Position numbers and translations under genes: made by a program. A stretch of DNA of 64,000 nt. It comes from Linnemannia schmuckeri. Its lineage: Eukaryota > Mortierellomycota > Mortierellomycetes > Mortierellales > Mortierellaceae. The DNA lies in NCBI GenBank assembly GCA_029449235.1, contig JANATG010000012.1:992001-1056000 (forward strand). The letters are read 5' to 3'. Of the stretch, positions 12,912 to 23,509 are shown piece after piece (position 1 is the first letter of the stretch; each line of letters opens with the position of its first letter). The notes under the pieces were generated by a model. The model did no database searches. It saw only the letters and a program-made list of their open reading frames with translations, and was not told the origin of the DNA.

Positions 12912-12933
12912 TTTTTTTTTTTTTTTTTTTTTT
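12912..12933. repeat. T22 homopolymer
   Basis: Twenty-two consecutive T in the UGDH-orphan membrane gene spacer. Confidence 0.9.
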
Positions 12934-15283
12934 ATTTGTAGGCGTCTCCTGGGTAAACATGGTCCTTTTGGGTTGCATTAATTTTTTGCGAGGTAAGGCT
13001 GTCAAAACCAACTTTTTTACCCGATTCTTCATTGAAAAAGATTGTCAAAAAATAGCTTTCGGGTAAACACGAAGGCTGTCAAGCTAAAGAGATCGAAAGA
13101 CAAATGCGGTCAAGAAGAACCGTTCATTCATGAAGACGTATATGCACTGTTGGTCATAGTGATGACGAGTTCTTATATTTGAGTCCGAGACGCGATCATG
13201 ACTAAAGTCTGGCTGTCCTTTGAACAATACAGGCATGCTCTTGGCTTTCATTTTCTCTGCTGAAAAAAGTTGGCGGAGAATTAGAAGGATGGAGGATGAG
13301 GAAGAGTAATAAACGTTGTATGTTTCCTTTGATGGTAGGTTCATCTGTTCATGGTTCTCAACTTTCATAGAGTTCTGTATCTCTCTTTCAACGTCCATTC
13401 CCTCTCATTTACACTTTTTTTTAAAAGATCTCTTTATGCTTTTAATTCGTCCTTCGACTCGAGATATTAGCATCTGCGAAAGAGGTCAGTTACCCAACAG
13501 AATAGGAAAGAGTATGGAACAGAGAAACGTTTTTCTTGATGAGAGAAAATGAGTGCTTGTAAACAACAAAAGAAGAGCAGTCAGGAAGAGAGCAAAGAAA
13601 TGAAGAATGATAGCGAACCACCACCCCCTCCCCCCGCTCAATCCTAACCCGACTAGTTCGAAAAAAATGAAGAGGTACATTTCTGAGCAATTCGTGTCCG
13701 TTGACAAATAACGAGCCACCCAAAGCCGACTGACTGGAGAGCTTTCAAAGAAGGAACCAATGAGGGTCCCTGAATCCCAAGCCGTACTAGTTCAGCTTCG
13801 GCATGAACGGAAAGGTAGATGGTGGTCAGGTACAGGTCTGATGGATAACACTTTAGCCAAAAGAGTGTCAAGACAAAGGCGATGATAGATGAAAAAGTGG
13901 ATAGCATGCCAGGATAAAAAAGCTTTCAGTCCAACAGCCCTGGCCGGATATATATTTTCCATCTTTCTCTTTTCTCCTCGTCTTTCGAATTAGTTCATTT
14001 CAGCACAGCCCTTTAGTCGGATGCAGAGGAGACATGGATAAAAAGAGTCAATAACTCGAAAGGGCTGTTTCCTTCTGCGAAGTAACAATGGAAGAAAGAA
14101 AAGAGTGACAAGGGTAACAAAGAGAGAGAATGTAAGAAGCTAGTGCTATAAGGATGCAAAGTACAAGGAACTGATTTGTTCCACGAAGAGGATGAGAGCC
14201 GAGCATTCTGTATACGCCTGTGTATGTTTGTTTGAATGTCCGTGTAGGTTGATGTAGCTGTTGACTAGGATGTGTTCAAAAGCAAGATTTGGTAATGAGT
14301 ATTGCGTGTTTGTGCCACCAACAAAGCCTTTCTTTCTTCCACAAACGGCATACAACGTATCTACATGTAACCTGGCTCAGACCCCTCGTGTATGATCCTT
14401 TGTTCCTGCCTTTTTCAAATGGCACTTTTTGAGAAGAGCACACCATCTATTCTACAGAAAGTGATTGTCGTCGAAATAAAACATTGCACGAATATGGGGT
14501 GGCACCCAATGGTGATCTGTCGCTACCCCGTCCATACACACATCCATCTATCGAACAGTTGTTCCCCTGTAGCAGTTTTGAGGAATGTTATTGCAATTGG
14601 ATAGAAAGGAGCTTCATGATTATGGGCATGATCGTTTTGATGAGGGCCATCAAGTTTGGTATTGGTTATGCTTTAGATGAAATCCTCCACTTCTTGCTGA
14701 GTTGAGTTGAGTTTGTTGAATATGTGCTTGTGCTTGTGAGTGCATATGTAAGTTTGAGTGTTAGGAAGGAGCAGTTTATCCAGTCAGGCACTAATTCGTG
14801 AACAAAGTGTCGGCTCTCAATCCTCAGTCGATATTACCCTTGACATCTCTTTTTTCTTTATTATTATTGTTTGTTCAGTTGGGCCTTTTTACTAACCGGA
14901 CAATGGTTGTTCAATGACTGTTACACTTTCAGCGTTAGCTCAAGGTTCATCTTCCTTTACTTCTCGTCCAGCTGGGTTTGCAGTGAAAAACATATATAAC
15001 TCTCGTTAAGACGCTTTCCCTTTTCACTTTTTGTTCTCCTCGCTCTCCCTTCCTCCCAACTGCTGCTCTGTCTACTTGTTTTTTTTTCTCGAATTGTTTG
15101 CTCGTCGCTCTTCTTTTCCAGTCCTTCCCTTTTTCAGCCCTTCCCTTAGCCTCCTGATTCACCTCCTTGTTTCTCTACTTTTCCAGCCTTTATTTCCTTA
15201 ACCCTGCAGCACCCTCGCACTCTTTCTTAATAATTCACCTTATCCCTCCACGACGCACCTACCCGCTTGGCTGCTGTCTCTTT

Positions 15284-15294
15284 TATATATATAT
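15284..15294 (+). promoter_or_regulatory. Possible TATA element of orphan membrane gene 1
   Basis: An uninterrupted TA alternation lies inside an otherwise C/T-rich leader, 356 bases before the start codon. It is the only TATA-like element near the gene. Use as a core promoter is inference. Confidence 0.35.
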
Positions 15295-15649
15295 CCTCCT
15301 TCTCCTTAAACCCCGTTCGGCACCTTTTCTCCCCTGATATCCTCTCCTCGCAGGCTCCCTAACAACAACGCATCCTTGACCTCTTCCTCCTCACTCCATA
15401 AAATAATCAGACACATACCTCCTTGGGCTTCCCGTTCCTGACATTTTCACGAACCTCACTCCTCAATCCTCGACAGTAACTTTTATTTCAAGCTCCCAGT
15501 TCGTTTCTACTCTTCTCTTTCCTTTCCTTTTTTCCTCTACATTTCTTTACTTTCTTCACGACTTCTCTCCTAGCATCATTACCACGACAAACAACGCATA
15601 TTTACGATACAACACACAATCCAATACACCCTCCCAATTTTCACCAACC

Positions 15650-16813
15650 ATGTCAACAATAATCGTTCAACCAAAGAGCTCGCCTCGGGAACTGTCGAGG
15701 CGCATGTTCTTCCTTGCAGGCTACTCGCTGACCGGAGCCGCTCTCATGGGATCATCCATTGGTCTTGTTATCTACCAGAGTCGTCAGTTCTATTTATTGC
15801 ACCGCTTCAGTCGTTCTGACGAGATGCATACCCACCACCACCACCACCGCCACGGCCGCTTTCGTGACCACTTCAACAACAACGAGACCTTTGAACTGGA
15901 TCTAGGCTTGAACAGCAGTAGCGACAACGATCCTTCAACGCACGGACAGTATCTCCACTCTCGCTTCCACGGCGGCCATGGCCATCACAGAAGCCTTCAA
16001 TCGCTATTCTTCTCGACCTGGCTCCCAATCCTCGTCTGGTTTAGCTCTCTCCTCACAAGTTCCTTCCTCATCGCCGCCCGGAAATGGGTCCCCCGCGCCA
16101 TGTCCGCCCGGACAGGAGTTCTCGTCAGCCAATGTGTTTTTGCCTTCTTCTGGATTCTTCTGGGTGCAATGCAAGAGATTCAGGAGCGTCTGATCGCAGA
16201 ACGGAGAGCAGCGAGGACAATGGATGACCCGATTGCTGCGGCGATGGAGGATTCGAACCAGTTTGATGTAATTTTTGAGCTCAAGGAACAGATCCGGTCG
16301 ATGATTCTGCCGCTTTGTACGGTGTGGTACTTGACTGTGATTCTTTTGGGGTCTGCGACTGGTTTGCTGACGGCGAGCAGTAGTTTGTTGGAGAAGCAGA
16401 TTCAGGAAGAGTATGATGAAGCTGTTTTTGAACAGGAGGAGGAAGAGGCAGTGGCGGAGCTTCTTGCTGAGGAGATAGAGGCTTTGACAAAGGAAGATAC
16501 CAAGCAGCCTTTGACGATCCTCGCCCAACGACAGGACTCTAGGAAAAGCAACAATGCTGGTGGATTAACCCGATATACGACTCCTCAACGCGTGCAGTTG
16601 GGACTATTGATGTTTGTGCTCTTCATGACCCAGATGAAACTTTTCCAATGGATCATCCAGGCACAATCTATGCAGGCGTTCATCGATGGAACTGATACCT
16701 CAGTTTCATTGACCTTGACGCTTGTCGGATTTGTCTCTGGCACCGTCATGACTTCCCTCGGTGTTCGTTTCCTCCCCAGGACCACAGCATCATCCACATC
16801 TACATTCGCATAA
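15650..16813 (+). CDS. Unrecognised six-helix membrane protein with His-rich loop
   Basis: I do not recognise this family. It is a single uninterrupted exon of 387 codons starting in good context (ACCATGT). Hydrophobic segments lie near residues 20-42, 120-142, 154-174, 219-241, 314-336 and 351-371. The loop between helices 1 and 2 (about 58-115) carries 14 histidines, including a run of five, mixed with Asp/Asn/Ser; this could bind metal ions but may be simple low complexity. A Glu-rich, probably helical segment (about 244-285, with EEEEE-type runs) lies between helices 4 and 5. The C-terminus is Thr/Ser-rich. The gene stands alone, with 3.5 kb of spacer before it and 2.7 kb after, and 17 C directly follow the stop. 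That it is protein-coding is well supported by length and codon pattern; function is unknown. Confidence 0.8.
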   Translation: MSTIIVQPKSSPRELSRRMFFLAGYSLTGAALMGSSIGLVIYQSRQFYLLHRFSRSDEMHTHHHHHRHGRFRDHFNNNETFELDLGLNSSSDNDPSTHGQYLHSRFHGGHGHHRSLQSLFFSTWLPILVWFSSLLTSSFLIAARKWVPRAMSARTGVLVSQCVFAFFWILLGAMQEIQERLIAERRAARTMDDPIAAAMEDSNQFDVIFELKEQIRSMILPLCTVWYLTVILLGSATGLLTASSSLLEKQIQEEYDEAVFEQEEEEAVAELLAEEIEALTKEDTKQPLTILAQRQDSRKSNNAGGLTRYTTPQRVQLGLLMFVLFMTQMKLFQWIIQAQSMQAFIDGTDTSVSLTLTLVGFVSGTVMTSLGVRFLPRTTASSTSTFA

Positions 16814-16818
16814 TGACT

Positions 16819-16835
16819 CCCCCCCCCCCCCCCCC
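16819..16835. repeat. C17 homopolymer
   Basis: Seventeen consecutive C starting five bases after the stop codon of the His-rich membrane protein gene; the only long C/G run in the window. Confidence 0.9.
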
Positions 16836-18626
16836 TCTCACCTCTACATATCCACTTCATTAGAAAACACGCATATTTTTCACTAGTTTTTGTATCTAAT
16901 CTGTTCGCGTTTTTCTCAGTCAACAATAAGTATTATTTTGGCATTAAGCACTGCCCATTTGTTATGCCTTTTGCGTTGTACTACACTGTTTGCCACGAGA
17001 AGATTTTTTGGCGTCATCTGGAGCCTGGACGCACAGAAGATAAAAAAGTCCGGATAGACGGTAGGGGAGGCAGGCAGAACCTTACATATTTTTTAAAAAT
17101 AAAGACCATGTCTTTCTATGTTAGTGGGCGCAGTGCTAGAAAGTAAAATGCTGACTTATCTGCGTGTGGCGGGGTAAGGCAAGTGGGTTGCAATCCGTCT
17201 TACAAGCGCGCCATTCGCTTTTTTTTTCTTCAAGAATTGGGTTTGGATTTTACTCCAGCCCCCATGCAGGCACCGCCCAAAGCCTGCCCTATTTTTTACC
17301 TTTCTTTCTTTCGAAAAAAAGAAAAAAAACTAGACTAACTACTTGCTCATGGTCAAGGTTGTGCTGGGTTGTTGAAATGACACGTCATATCACGAAGCTT
17401 CTTTTTATTTCTCTGGATTTTTTTTCTTCCTCTCCGTCTTGTCGAGGATGAATGCGAAAAAAGCAGTAAGAAAAAAGGGATGGCGATTGACAAAGCTGGC
17501 ATAGACTGATGTTAGTAGGATCAAAGACAGCGCAAGAAAAAAAAAAAGGTTGCGTCGGTTTTTTTTGAGTTGGCTGGGATATGCGAGATGGGCTGGGGCG
17601 AGTGAATGTGCGCGTGGGTGTGTTCGTGTGTGCGCGTGAGGGCAAGCGACACGGACCCCATCAACCACAACAACAGACAAAGAATAAAGAACGCCTCGTC
17701 CTTTCTGCATTGCGAAGTAGGACTATTTTTACACTTCCTCCCTGCGAACACTTTTAGGATTCGGGTTGGCATGCAATACGGCATCCTTTTCTTCATCACA
17801 CCCCTTTCCTACTGTGCAGTGTGCACGGGAAGGATCAGGAAGGAAGAAGGGGGAAGAAAGACAAGAAAAAAAGATGCAGGATGGCAGGCAGGAAAGCAGG
17901 GCTAAATGTAGTTTTTATGCTTATGCTTATGTTTGCTCAAAAGGAAGAAGTTGCCCTGTGCCATTTTTTGCCTGCTGGGGGTGAAGGAGGTAGGAACACA
18001 AAGAAAAAAAACGACAGTAAGGGACGACACCCACAAAAAAAAAAGGGGGGGGAGTCATTTGAAAGGTGGTAAACCGCGCCTAAATGAATAAACCTTCAGA
18101 ACGGCGACGCAATTGGGCCAATACACCACAAACCTACACTACCCATATTTTTTATTTATGGCGACCTTCTCGTTATTTTGAGAAGGAAACCAAGGTAACG
18201 CCCATCAGTTAGCATCGACTTATCGTTCCCTATTTTTACTTGCTATCTTCCCTTCCTTTTCATTTTTTTTTTGGGTGTTTGACATCTTGTTTCTTGACTG
18301 GGAAAGGCGTCGTTTTTTTTCTTTCGCTTGGACCTGAGCTAAAACCCATTCCTTTCCCCTAAGCCTTGACCCCTCCATGCAAACGCATCGTTGTGTTTTG
18401 ACCCATAGCGGAATGGCGGGTGGGGGGGTTGTGTACCGTCCCCCTTTTTAAAATCACCACACAATGACAACAGCGACAACAGATAGGCCGAATATGCTGA
18501 GGAAAGAAACAAAAAAAAAGTGAAGAAAAAGGAACGGGTCCTCAGGCAGGCACACAGGGGCAATTTTTGTTGTTATGTGCACACGCCAGGTAGGACAACA
18601 CACAGGCCAGCTATGACATGACCAGA

Positions 18627-18627
<1 letters not shown>

Positions 18628-18657
<30 letters not shown>
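18628..18657. repeat. A30 homopolymer
   Basis: Thirty consecutive A about 900 bases before the start of the second orphan membrane gene. Confidence 0.9.
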
Positions 18658-18658
<1 letters not shown>

Positions 18659-19237
18659 CAACGAGATGATCAGGTCGGAAAGAAGGGGGTTTGTTGAAAG
18701 GTGGTGTGGTATGATATGGTGTAGAAGTAGAGGAGGCAAAGAGGGAGAAGAGCAGGTAAAGAGAAGCAGAAAGGAGAAAAGGGAAGAACAAGGGCAGGGA
18801 AAGAGACAGTCGGCAGGGAGTGAAAGGAGAGAGAGTGCGAAGGGAAGGAGAGGGGAGGAGGGCACAGATGTCGACTCGAATGGCATTTCTGTCACCAGAG
18901 TCGTCGACTATGGTTGGGGTGCAGCTATTGTCCACGGACAAGAGAGAATCTCAGATCATCCTTGCATTGTAGGATGCAACCATGGATACTTGACTAGTCT
19001 CCGAAGACGAGAGTATCCATTGAGGGTATGTTTGTATGTGACTCGTCCGGTTCGGAGTAGAGAGAGTAAAGAGTAGAGAAAGTGTGTTCCGACTAGTTGA
19101 CAATCGACAACATACTTTGGCGTATGAGTAAGTAGAGCAAGTAGAGTGAGTATGCATTTCCAACCCAGTGCTGGCAATGTCTTTTGGCTGGATGCATCGC
19201 CACTTTTTTCGCATTTTTTTTTCCTACTGCGAGTGTC

Positions 19238-19247
19238 TATATAAAAA
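19238..19247 (+). promoter_or_regulatory. TATA box candidate of orphan membrane gene 2
   Basis: TATATAAAAA, an excellent match to a TATA box, 324 bases before the start codon and just upstream of the C/T-rich leader. The resulting leader of roughly 290 bases is inference. Confidence 0.5.
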
Positions 19248-19314
19248 TCAGCATTGCGCCATTGTCTGATCCCTCTCTATTTTTCTGCTTCTGTTTTCTT
19301 CCTCCCTTTCTTCT

Positions 19315-19344
19315 TCTCTTTCTCTTTCTCTTTCTCTTTCTCTT
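19315..19344. repeat. (TCTCTT)5 tandem repeat
   Basis: Five perfect copies of TCTCTT in the pyrimidine-rich leader of the second orphan membrane gene; a short (CTCCA) repeat follows near 19424-19438. Confidence 0.85.
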
Positions 19345-19561
19345 TCCTCTTCTTCTTTCTTCCTCGTCCTCCACTCTTTTTACTAATTTCTTTCCTTTCA
19401 TCTTCCCTTCCTTTTTTTTCTTCCTCCACTCCACTCCACTTCACTGCTTACCTTGCTTCTCTTTTCATTCATACTGGATCGATTGACTAGCTAGCAAGCA
19501 TTCCTCAGCACTCACACTACCATCCTGTCGCATATTCTTTAGTTTACTCACACTCACAAAA

Positions 19562-21829
19562 ATGTGTCCGAACACCCTATCCCCATCCGTGTGCTGCTCC
19601 TCCATCTCAAGCACATGTTCCTCTTTTTCAAAAGCAGACACCACCATCATCGATATCCACACAACTACAGCAACTCACCAACAACCCGATAGGAAGGAAA
19701 CAAACACCTTTTTACAATCCCTCTCCTCCCATCTTGACATCCTCACCGCCGGTTCCTTATTCCTCCTCCCCTCCATCCTCCCCTTCCTCGCCTCAGCCCT
19801 CACAGCCTACTCTTATTCGCCTTCTTCCTCGTCTTCTTCGTTTGCTCCTGGGTCCCATGTCTCACCAACTCCACCATTGTACGCAGCCCAAGCACCCTCG
19901 GTACCGCCAGCCACAGGAACGGCGGCAACAGCCCTCGGGTCGTCAGCATGGACATGGAGCACGACGTGGATCATGTTGTTGCCCTGTTTGGGCGTTGTGG
20001 TCCCACTGTCGCTGTTCAAAATCATGACGCTCCTCGAGGAACATGGAATTCAATGTCCGTACACCCGGTGGAGACAAGGGCGTCGAGATATGTCCAAGAA
20101 GAGGCAGAGGAGCAATGTGAGGAGGTTGAAGCAGAGTAACTGCCGCTATGGTACGGCCGATGGGCCAACCTTCAAGGCGATCAAGCGTGCCTGGCGGAAC
20201 CTCATGGGAATCGACAGAGATAGGTATGATTTCTTGGGGTATGCGCCTTTGCCCTTGGCATTGGCGTACCATGATGGCGAGGTCAGTGCGGAGGAAGGTC
20301 TATGCGGTGGCGAGAAGGACATGCATCTTCCCAAGGTCGACTTTGCCTGCAAGAGTCGTCAACGTCGTCAAGTGTCGTCAACCCTCCCTCGCCCCAAGAC
20401 CATCCTGCTGGTCAGTCTGTGGGCCTGGACACTATTAATGACCTTCTCAGCCAAGATGGGCTTCAACTCGCTCGAACAACTCTCGGTACCCCCTCCTCCT
20501 TTCGCGATTTCTCCCTCGTTTCCTGTTATGCCTATACCCAATCTGGTCTCCTCCAATGTGATCGAACAAGGGGGCGTCGACGCACCGATCTTTATTCTCC
20601 CCCCTGCTGACCTGCAGCCCCTGCAAGTGGAGAAGGATCAAATTGACCTGCAAATGTGGGAGCCTACCTCTGATCTCTGGTCCGCCGAACAACAAGAAGA
20701 AGAGTCAGTCGGTGGTGCGGATGCAATTGTCTCGATGTTAGATATGGATATCGATGTCCAGTTTGAGGCCATTGAGGCGCTCTGGTCCGAAGACCAGCCT
20801 TTATCTGATTTGGATGAGGATACTCAACCTTTTGCAAGGATCCAGACTAGCATTGCCATCATCAAAAACAACAATGACATCGCTCCTCCAACTGAGCCTT
20901 CATTCGCCAACATGAATGAGGATGCGGAGATGGAGCAGATCGACGAGGACGTCGAGGACCTAAGCAGCCTGGATGCCATGATCATGGACCCTCAGGATGA
21001 AGCCGTCTTTCACGATTTCTTGCACCAACTCGACCAAGAAGATGCCGCACTCCGTGCCACCGAAGAGGAATCGCAGGACCAGCAACAACAACGACTCGGC
21101 AAGTTGTTCAAGACCACGGACGATCTCATGGTTGCCTCCATGCTCGACAGCGATCTTCCCTGTGGATACTATCGTCTTACAACTCCATCATGGATCTCGG
21201 GCATTCAGCAGTTCTTGGTCGGTGACAGTTTGAAGGCTGCCGATATTAGTGGCCACTTCCCTGGTCGTACATTCATTTACACTGGCTGGTCGACAGATTT
21301 GATGATCCTTGCCGTCGCAATATGTCTTGGCGGCGTCCTTGTCGGTCTCGCCCAGGCCAAAATCCTTTACCACCAAATGCTTGATCACCATATCAGACTT
21401 CCTGATACCACTATCATTACCCAACACCGTCGTGCATCGTGGAGAACTCTCCTGGCGAGCTTGACTCTCTCCGGCTCAGCTCTGGCACTCACATTCCTAA
21501 TGATCGCCGATGAGAGCTGGGACGTTCCCGCAATCTACTTTGTCGGAATCGGTATCGCCGGCATCATCATCGTCCACGCCTGGATCCCCAACGCCGCACT
21601 TACCGTCCACAGGCGCGACGACTCCGCCGATGAGGATACTTCAGACGACGACGACAACGATACCTGTGTGGGATCTGATAGCGAAATGGACGTCAACAAC
21701 AAGTTCTTGGACGACACCCCCCTTATCTGGTCGCCACCCACAACAGAGCGTCGCAATGCTTGTTCGCTGGACGAGAACCGCCGTTGGGAAGTTGCCACTG
21801 GCGCGACCTTGCACGAAACCGTGTGCTAA
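19562..21829 (+). CDS. Unrecognised large six-helix membrane protein
   Basis: I do not recognise this family. One intronless ORF of 755 codons. Hydrophobic segments fall near residues 61-83, 134-156, 280-297, 578-598, 628-648 and 656-675. A basic loop (about 168-192, RQGRRDMSKKRQRSNVRR) follows helix 2, so this loop is probably cytosolic. Between helices 3 and 4 is a hydrophilic domain of about 280 residues, very rich in Asp and Glu (around 370-510) and then a short Gln run; by the positive-inside rule it would lie on the opposite side. After helix 6 comes another acidic stretch with DEDTSDDDDND. Codon use resembles that of the neighbouring real genes. It shares with the preceding orphan the absence of introns, six helices, and a long C/T-rich leader, but I see no sequence similarity between them. 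Confidence 0.8.
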   Translation: MCPNTLSPSVCCSSISSTCSSFSKADTTIIDIHTTTATHQQPDRKETNTFLQSLSSHLDILTAGSLFLLPSILPFLASALTAYSYSPSSSSSSFAPGSHVSPTPPLYAAQAPSVPPATGTAATALGSSAWTWSTTWIMLLPCLGVVVPLSLFKIMTLLEEHGIQCPYTRWRQGRRDMSKKRQRSNVRRLKQSNCRYGTADGPTFKAIKRAWRNLMGIDRDRYDFLGYAPLPLALAYHDGEVSAEEGLCGGEKDMHLPKVDFACKSRQRRQVSSTLPRPKTILLVSLWAWTLLMTFSAKMGFNSLEQLSVPPPPFAISPSFPVMPIPNLVSSNVIEQGGVDAPIFILPPADLQPLQVEKDQIDLQMWEPTSDLWSAEQQEEESVGGADAIVSMLDMDIDVQFEAIEALWSEDQPLSDLDEDTQPFARIQTSIAIIKNNNDIAPPTEPSFANMNEDAEMEQIDEDVEDLSSLDAMIMDPQDEAVFHDFLHQLDQEDAALRATEEESQDQQQQRLGKLFKTTDDLMVASMLDSDLPCGYYRLTTPSWISGIQQFLVGDSLKAADISGHFPGRTFIYTGWSTDLMILAVAICLGGVLVGLAQAKILYHQMLDHHIRLPDTTIITQHRRASWRTLLASLTLSGSALALTFLMIADESWDVPAIYFVGIGIAGIIIVHAWIPNAALTVHRRDDSADEDTSDDDDNDTCVGSDSEMDVNNKFLDDTPLIWSPPTTERRNACSLDENRRWEVATGATLHETVC

Positions 21830-22174
21830 ACCCGATAAGATAGATTTTTCTCCCTTTTTTTCATTTTCACTGCGCCTTCTTTGCTGTACATACCAGTTCC
21901 CTTTTTTTTTTTTTTTTTTTTTTTATTTTTTATTTTCTTCATCTTCCTGCACTGGATTCGTTAGCTGTAAATAGCCAGGTATCTGTAAATATTAAAAAAC
22001 CCCAACGCCACTGCAGTAAGTCATCCTCTATCCCTTGTCCTGTTGACTTATTGTTGCGAGAAATGATATTATTGGAAAGGGGAAAAAAGGCGCAGTTTTC
22101 CTATGTAATTTTTCTGGTTAAAGAGAATGACGACTGTTGATCCGCACATGCTTGAATGTTTTGTTGTGTTTGCT
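21830..22174. other. Convergent 3' spacer
   Basis: 345 bases between the ends of the + strand membrane gene and the - strand NC2-alpha gene; contains the T23 tract and nothing else recognisable. Confidence 0.4.
21902..21924. repeat. T23 homopolymer
   Basis: Twenty-three T about 70 bases after the stop codon of the 755-aa membrane protein, within its 3' UTR on the sense strand. Confidence 0.9.
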
Positions 22175-23509
22175 TTACTCATTGTCGTAGTCGTCGTCCT
22201 CATCGTCGTCCTTTGCAGTTGCTTTTCTATTACCATGAAGAATAAACATGAGAGTCGAGTGTTAGTATTCCGCCGACAACAACACATCCAAGAACCATCC
22301 TCCCTCATATACGTACCCCTTTATACTGGCAGAAAATTTTGCTGGTGTGCCTTTCCTTGCTGCTGCCATAGCTCCTGCGAAGTCTGCCGCCGCTGCCGCC
22401 GCCGCTCCTGCTCCACCACCACCACCTCCGCCTGCTCCTCCCTTCTGACCTGATCCTGCATCGCCCTGTGGATCTGCAACATTCTCGACAATATCCCTCA
22501 AAAAGTCGAACTGATCCTTTTCCAAAATCGTCTTTTTCCTGTTAGTGGCAAAAAAAAGGAAAAGGGAAAACAGAATTGAAGCGTTAGCGAGACGCGTATC
22601 GTCCACATATTTTGGTAATGGCGCATGAGAGTAAGAGCGGAGTAAGTTGAAATGTCCTTTGAAAAAGAGACGAACCACCTACAGGTGTGCTGCGGTCAGT
22701 CGTTTAGCGTTCTTGGCTCGTGTCTCCATGCAGGCCTCATCAATCAATGACTGCATAAACAGCTCCAATGCTTTTGCTACATAGATCGAGAAAACAAGAG
22801 ATGAAATGAAAAGGTATCATGTTAATAACTGGTGTTGCTTTAAATGAATCCTCTGTCACGATCAATTAACATCACCCTTCCTGTCATCCTGTCATCCTAT
22901 CATCCTGCGAAGTCGATAATCGGTTTTTTTAACAAGGGAAGCGTTAAGCCGTACATATAAGAATAGGGGTTGCCTGGGCGACTTTGCCAACATCTTCGTC
23001 CATCTGCATGATCTTCTTGATGCGGGCCTAAATAAATAATGCGCGGAGATAAAAGGGATGGCGTATCGTTAGTGCATTCTCACGAGGAAATAGACGCGTT
23101 TTTTTTTTTTTGCTCCATGATATGAAGGCTGTACTAAGCCCAATAAAAGCGACACAGAGAAGCTGGAGGTCGCAATCCAGAAGTGGGAAGGGAAAAGTGG
23201 CGCAAACGGCAAGGAGACACAGTCCGCCCTTTTCCTCTTCTTCTCTTCCTGCCAACGGCTCCAATGCACGCTGCACTTCCTGCCCTCCTGCTTCGCTGTC
23301 GTTACATGTTCTGCTAGGTATGCCGCCGTCCTTTGTTTTGCGTCTAGACTTGGTTTGGTGTCCTTTGTTACAAAGCTGCGCCTTTTCCCTCGCTTGCCGC
23401 CACAGGCGTCTGTTGCCGGTTGTTGGCTGTTGTTATCCAGCGTGGTCCAGCTGGGTTGCAAAAAAGGACTTACGACGGGGAACTTGGTCTTATATTTCTT
23501 GTTACGCAT
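22175..23509 (-). CDS. Negative cofactor 2 alpha (DRAP1-type histone-fold repressor)
   Basis: Histone-fold subunit that pairs with NC2-beta/DR1, binds TBP on promoter DNA and blocks TFIIA/TFIIB entry; nuclear. Minus-strand exons in order: 23509-23474, 23027-22955, 22776-22683, 22538-22317 and 22226-22175; 158 aa. The N-terminus MRNKKYKTKFPV and the core ARIKKIMQMDEDVGKVAQ, then PILISKALELFMQSL and RAKNAKRLTAAHL, match DRAP1 closely, as does the DQFDFLRDIV segment. A Gly/Ala-rich linker follows. The last small exon supplies an acidic tail (KDDDEDDDYDNE), also seen in DRAP1. If the last intron (22227-22316) is retained, translation instead stops at 22262 with an unrelated hydrophobic end. The gene diverges from LSM8. 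Confidence 0.93.

Larger units (their letters stand above)
12092..15649. other. 3.5-kb spacer with pyrimidine-rich leader
   Basis: The UGDH 3' UTR occupies the first few hundred bases. The rest has no gene I can support. It contains T22 at 12912-12933. A roughly 650-base stretch from 15000 to 15640 is overwhelmingly C/T on the + strand and leads into the intronless membrane-protein gene. An 84-codon minus-strand ORF (13653-13907) with a hydrophobic start was noted but not accepted. Confidence 0.35.
16814..19561. other. 2.7-kb spacer between the two orphan membrane genes
   Basis: No gene could be supported. The region is rich in short homopolymers (many runs of 7-10 A or T), an A30 tract at 18628-18657, a purine-rich stretch at 18660-18870 and a C/T-rich leader at 19250-19480 ahead of the next gene. 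Confidence 0.35.

Noticed and set aside
13653..13907. 84-codon minus-strand ORF with a hydrophobic N-terminus and a plausible soluble part
   Set aside because: Short, isolated, not recognisable, codon use not clearly biased, and no splice continuation found. Such ORFs arise by chance in a 3.5-kb spacer.
14484..14705. Plus-strand ORF ending in a membrane-helix-like stretch
   Set aside because: No good start, AT-rich codons, no family match; the hydrophobic end follows from T-rich DNA.
16251..16261. Perfect tRNA B-box (GGTTCGAATCC) on the minus strand
   Set aside because: It lies inside the coding sequence of the His-rich membrane protein and has no flanking stem complementarity.
22262..22678. 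Minus-strand ORF suggesting NC2-alpha ends at 22262
   Set aside because: A GTACGT donor at 22316 and an AATAG acceptor at 22227 restore the acidic tail expected for DRAP1; the ORF end is intron read-through.
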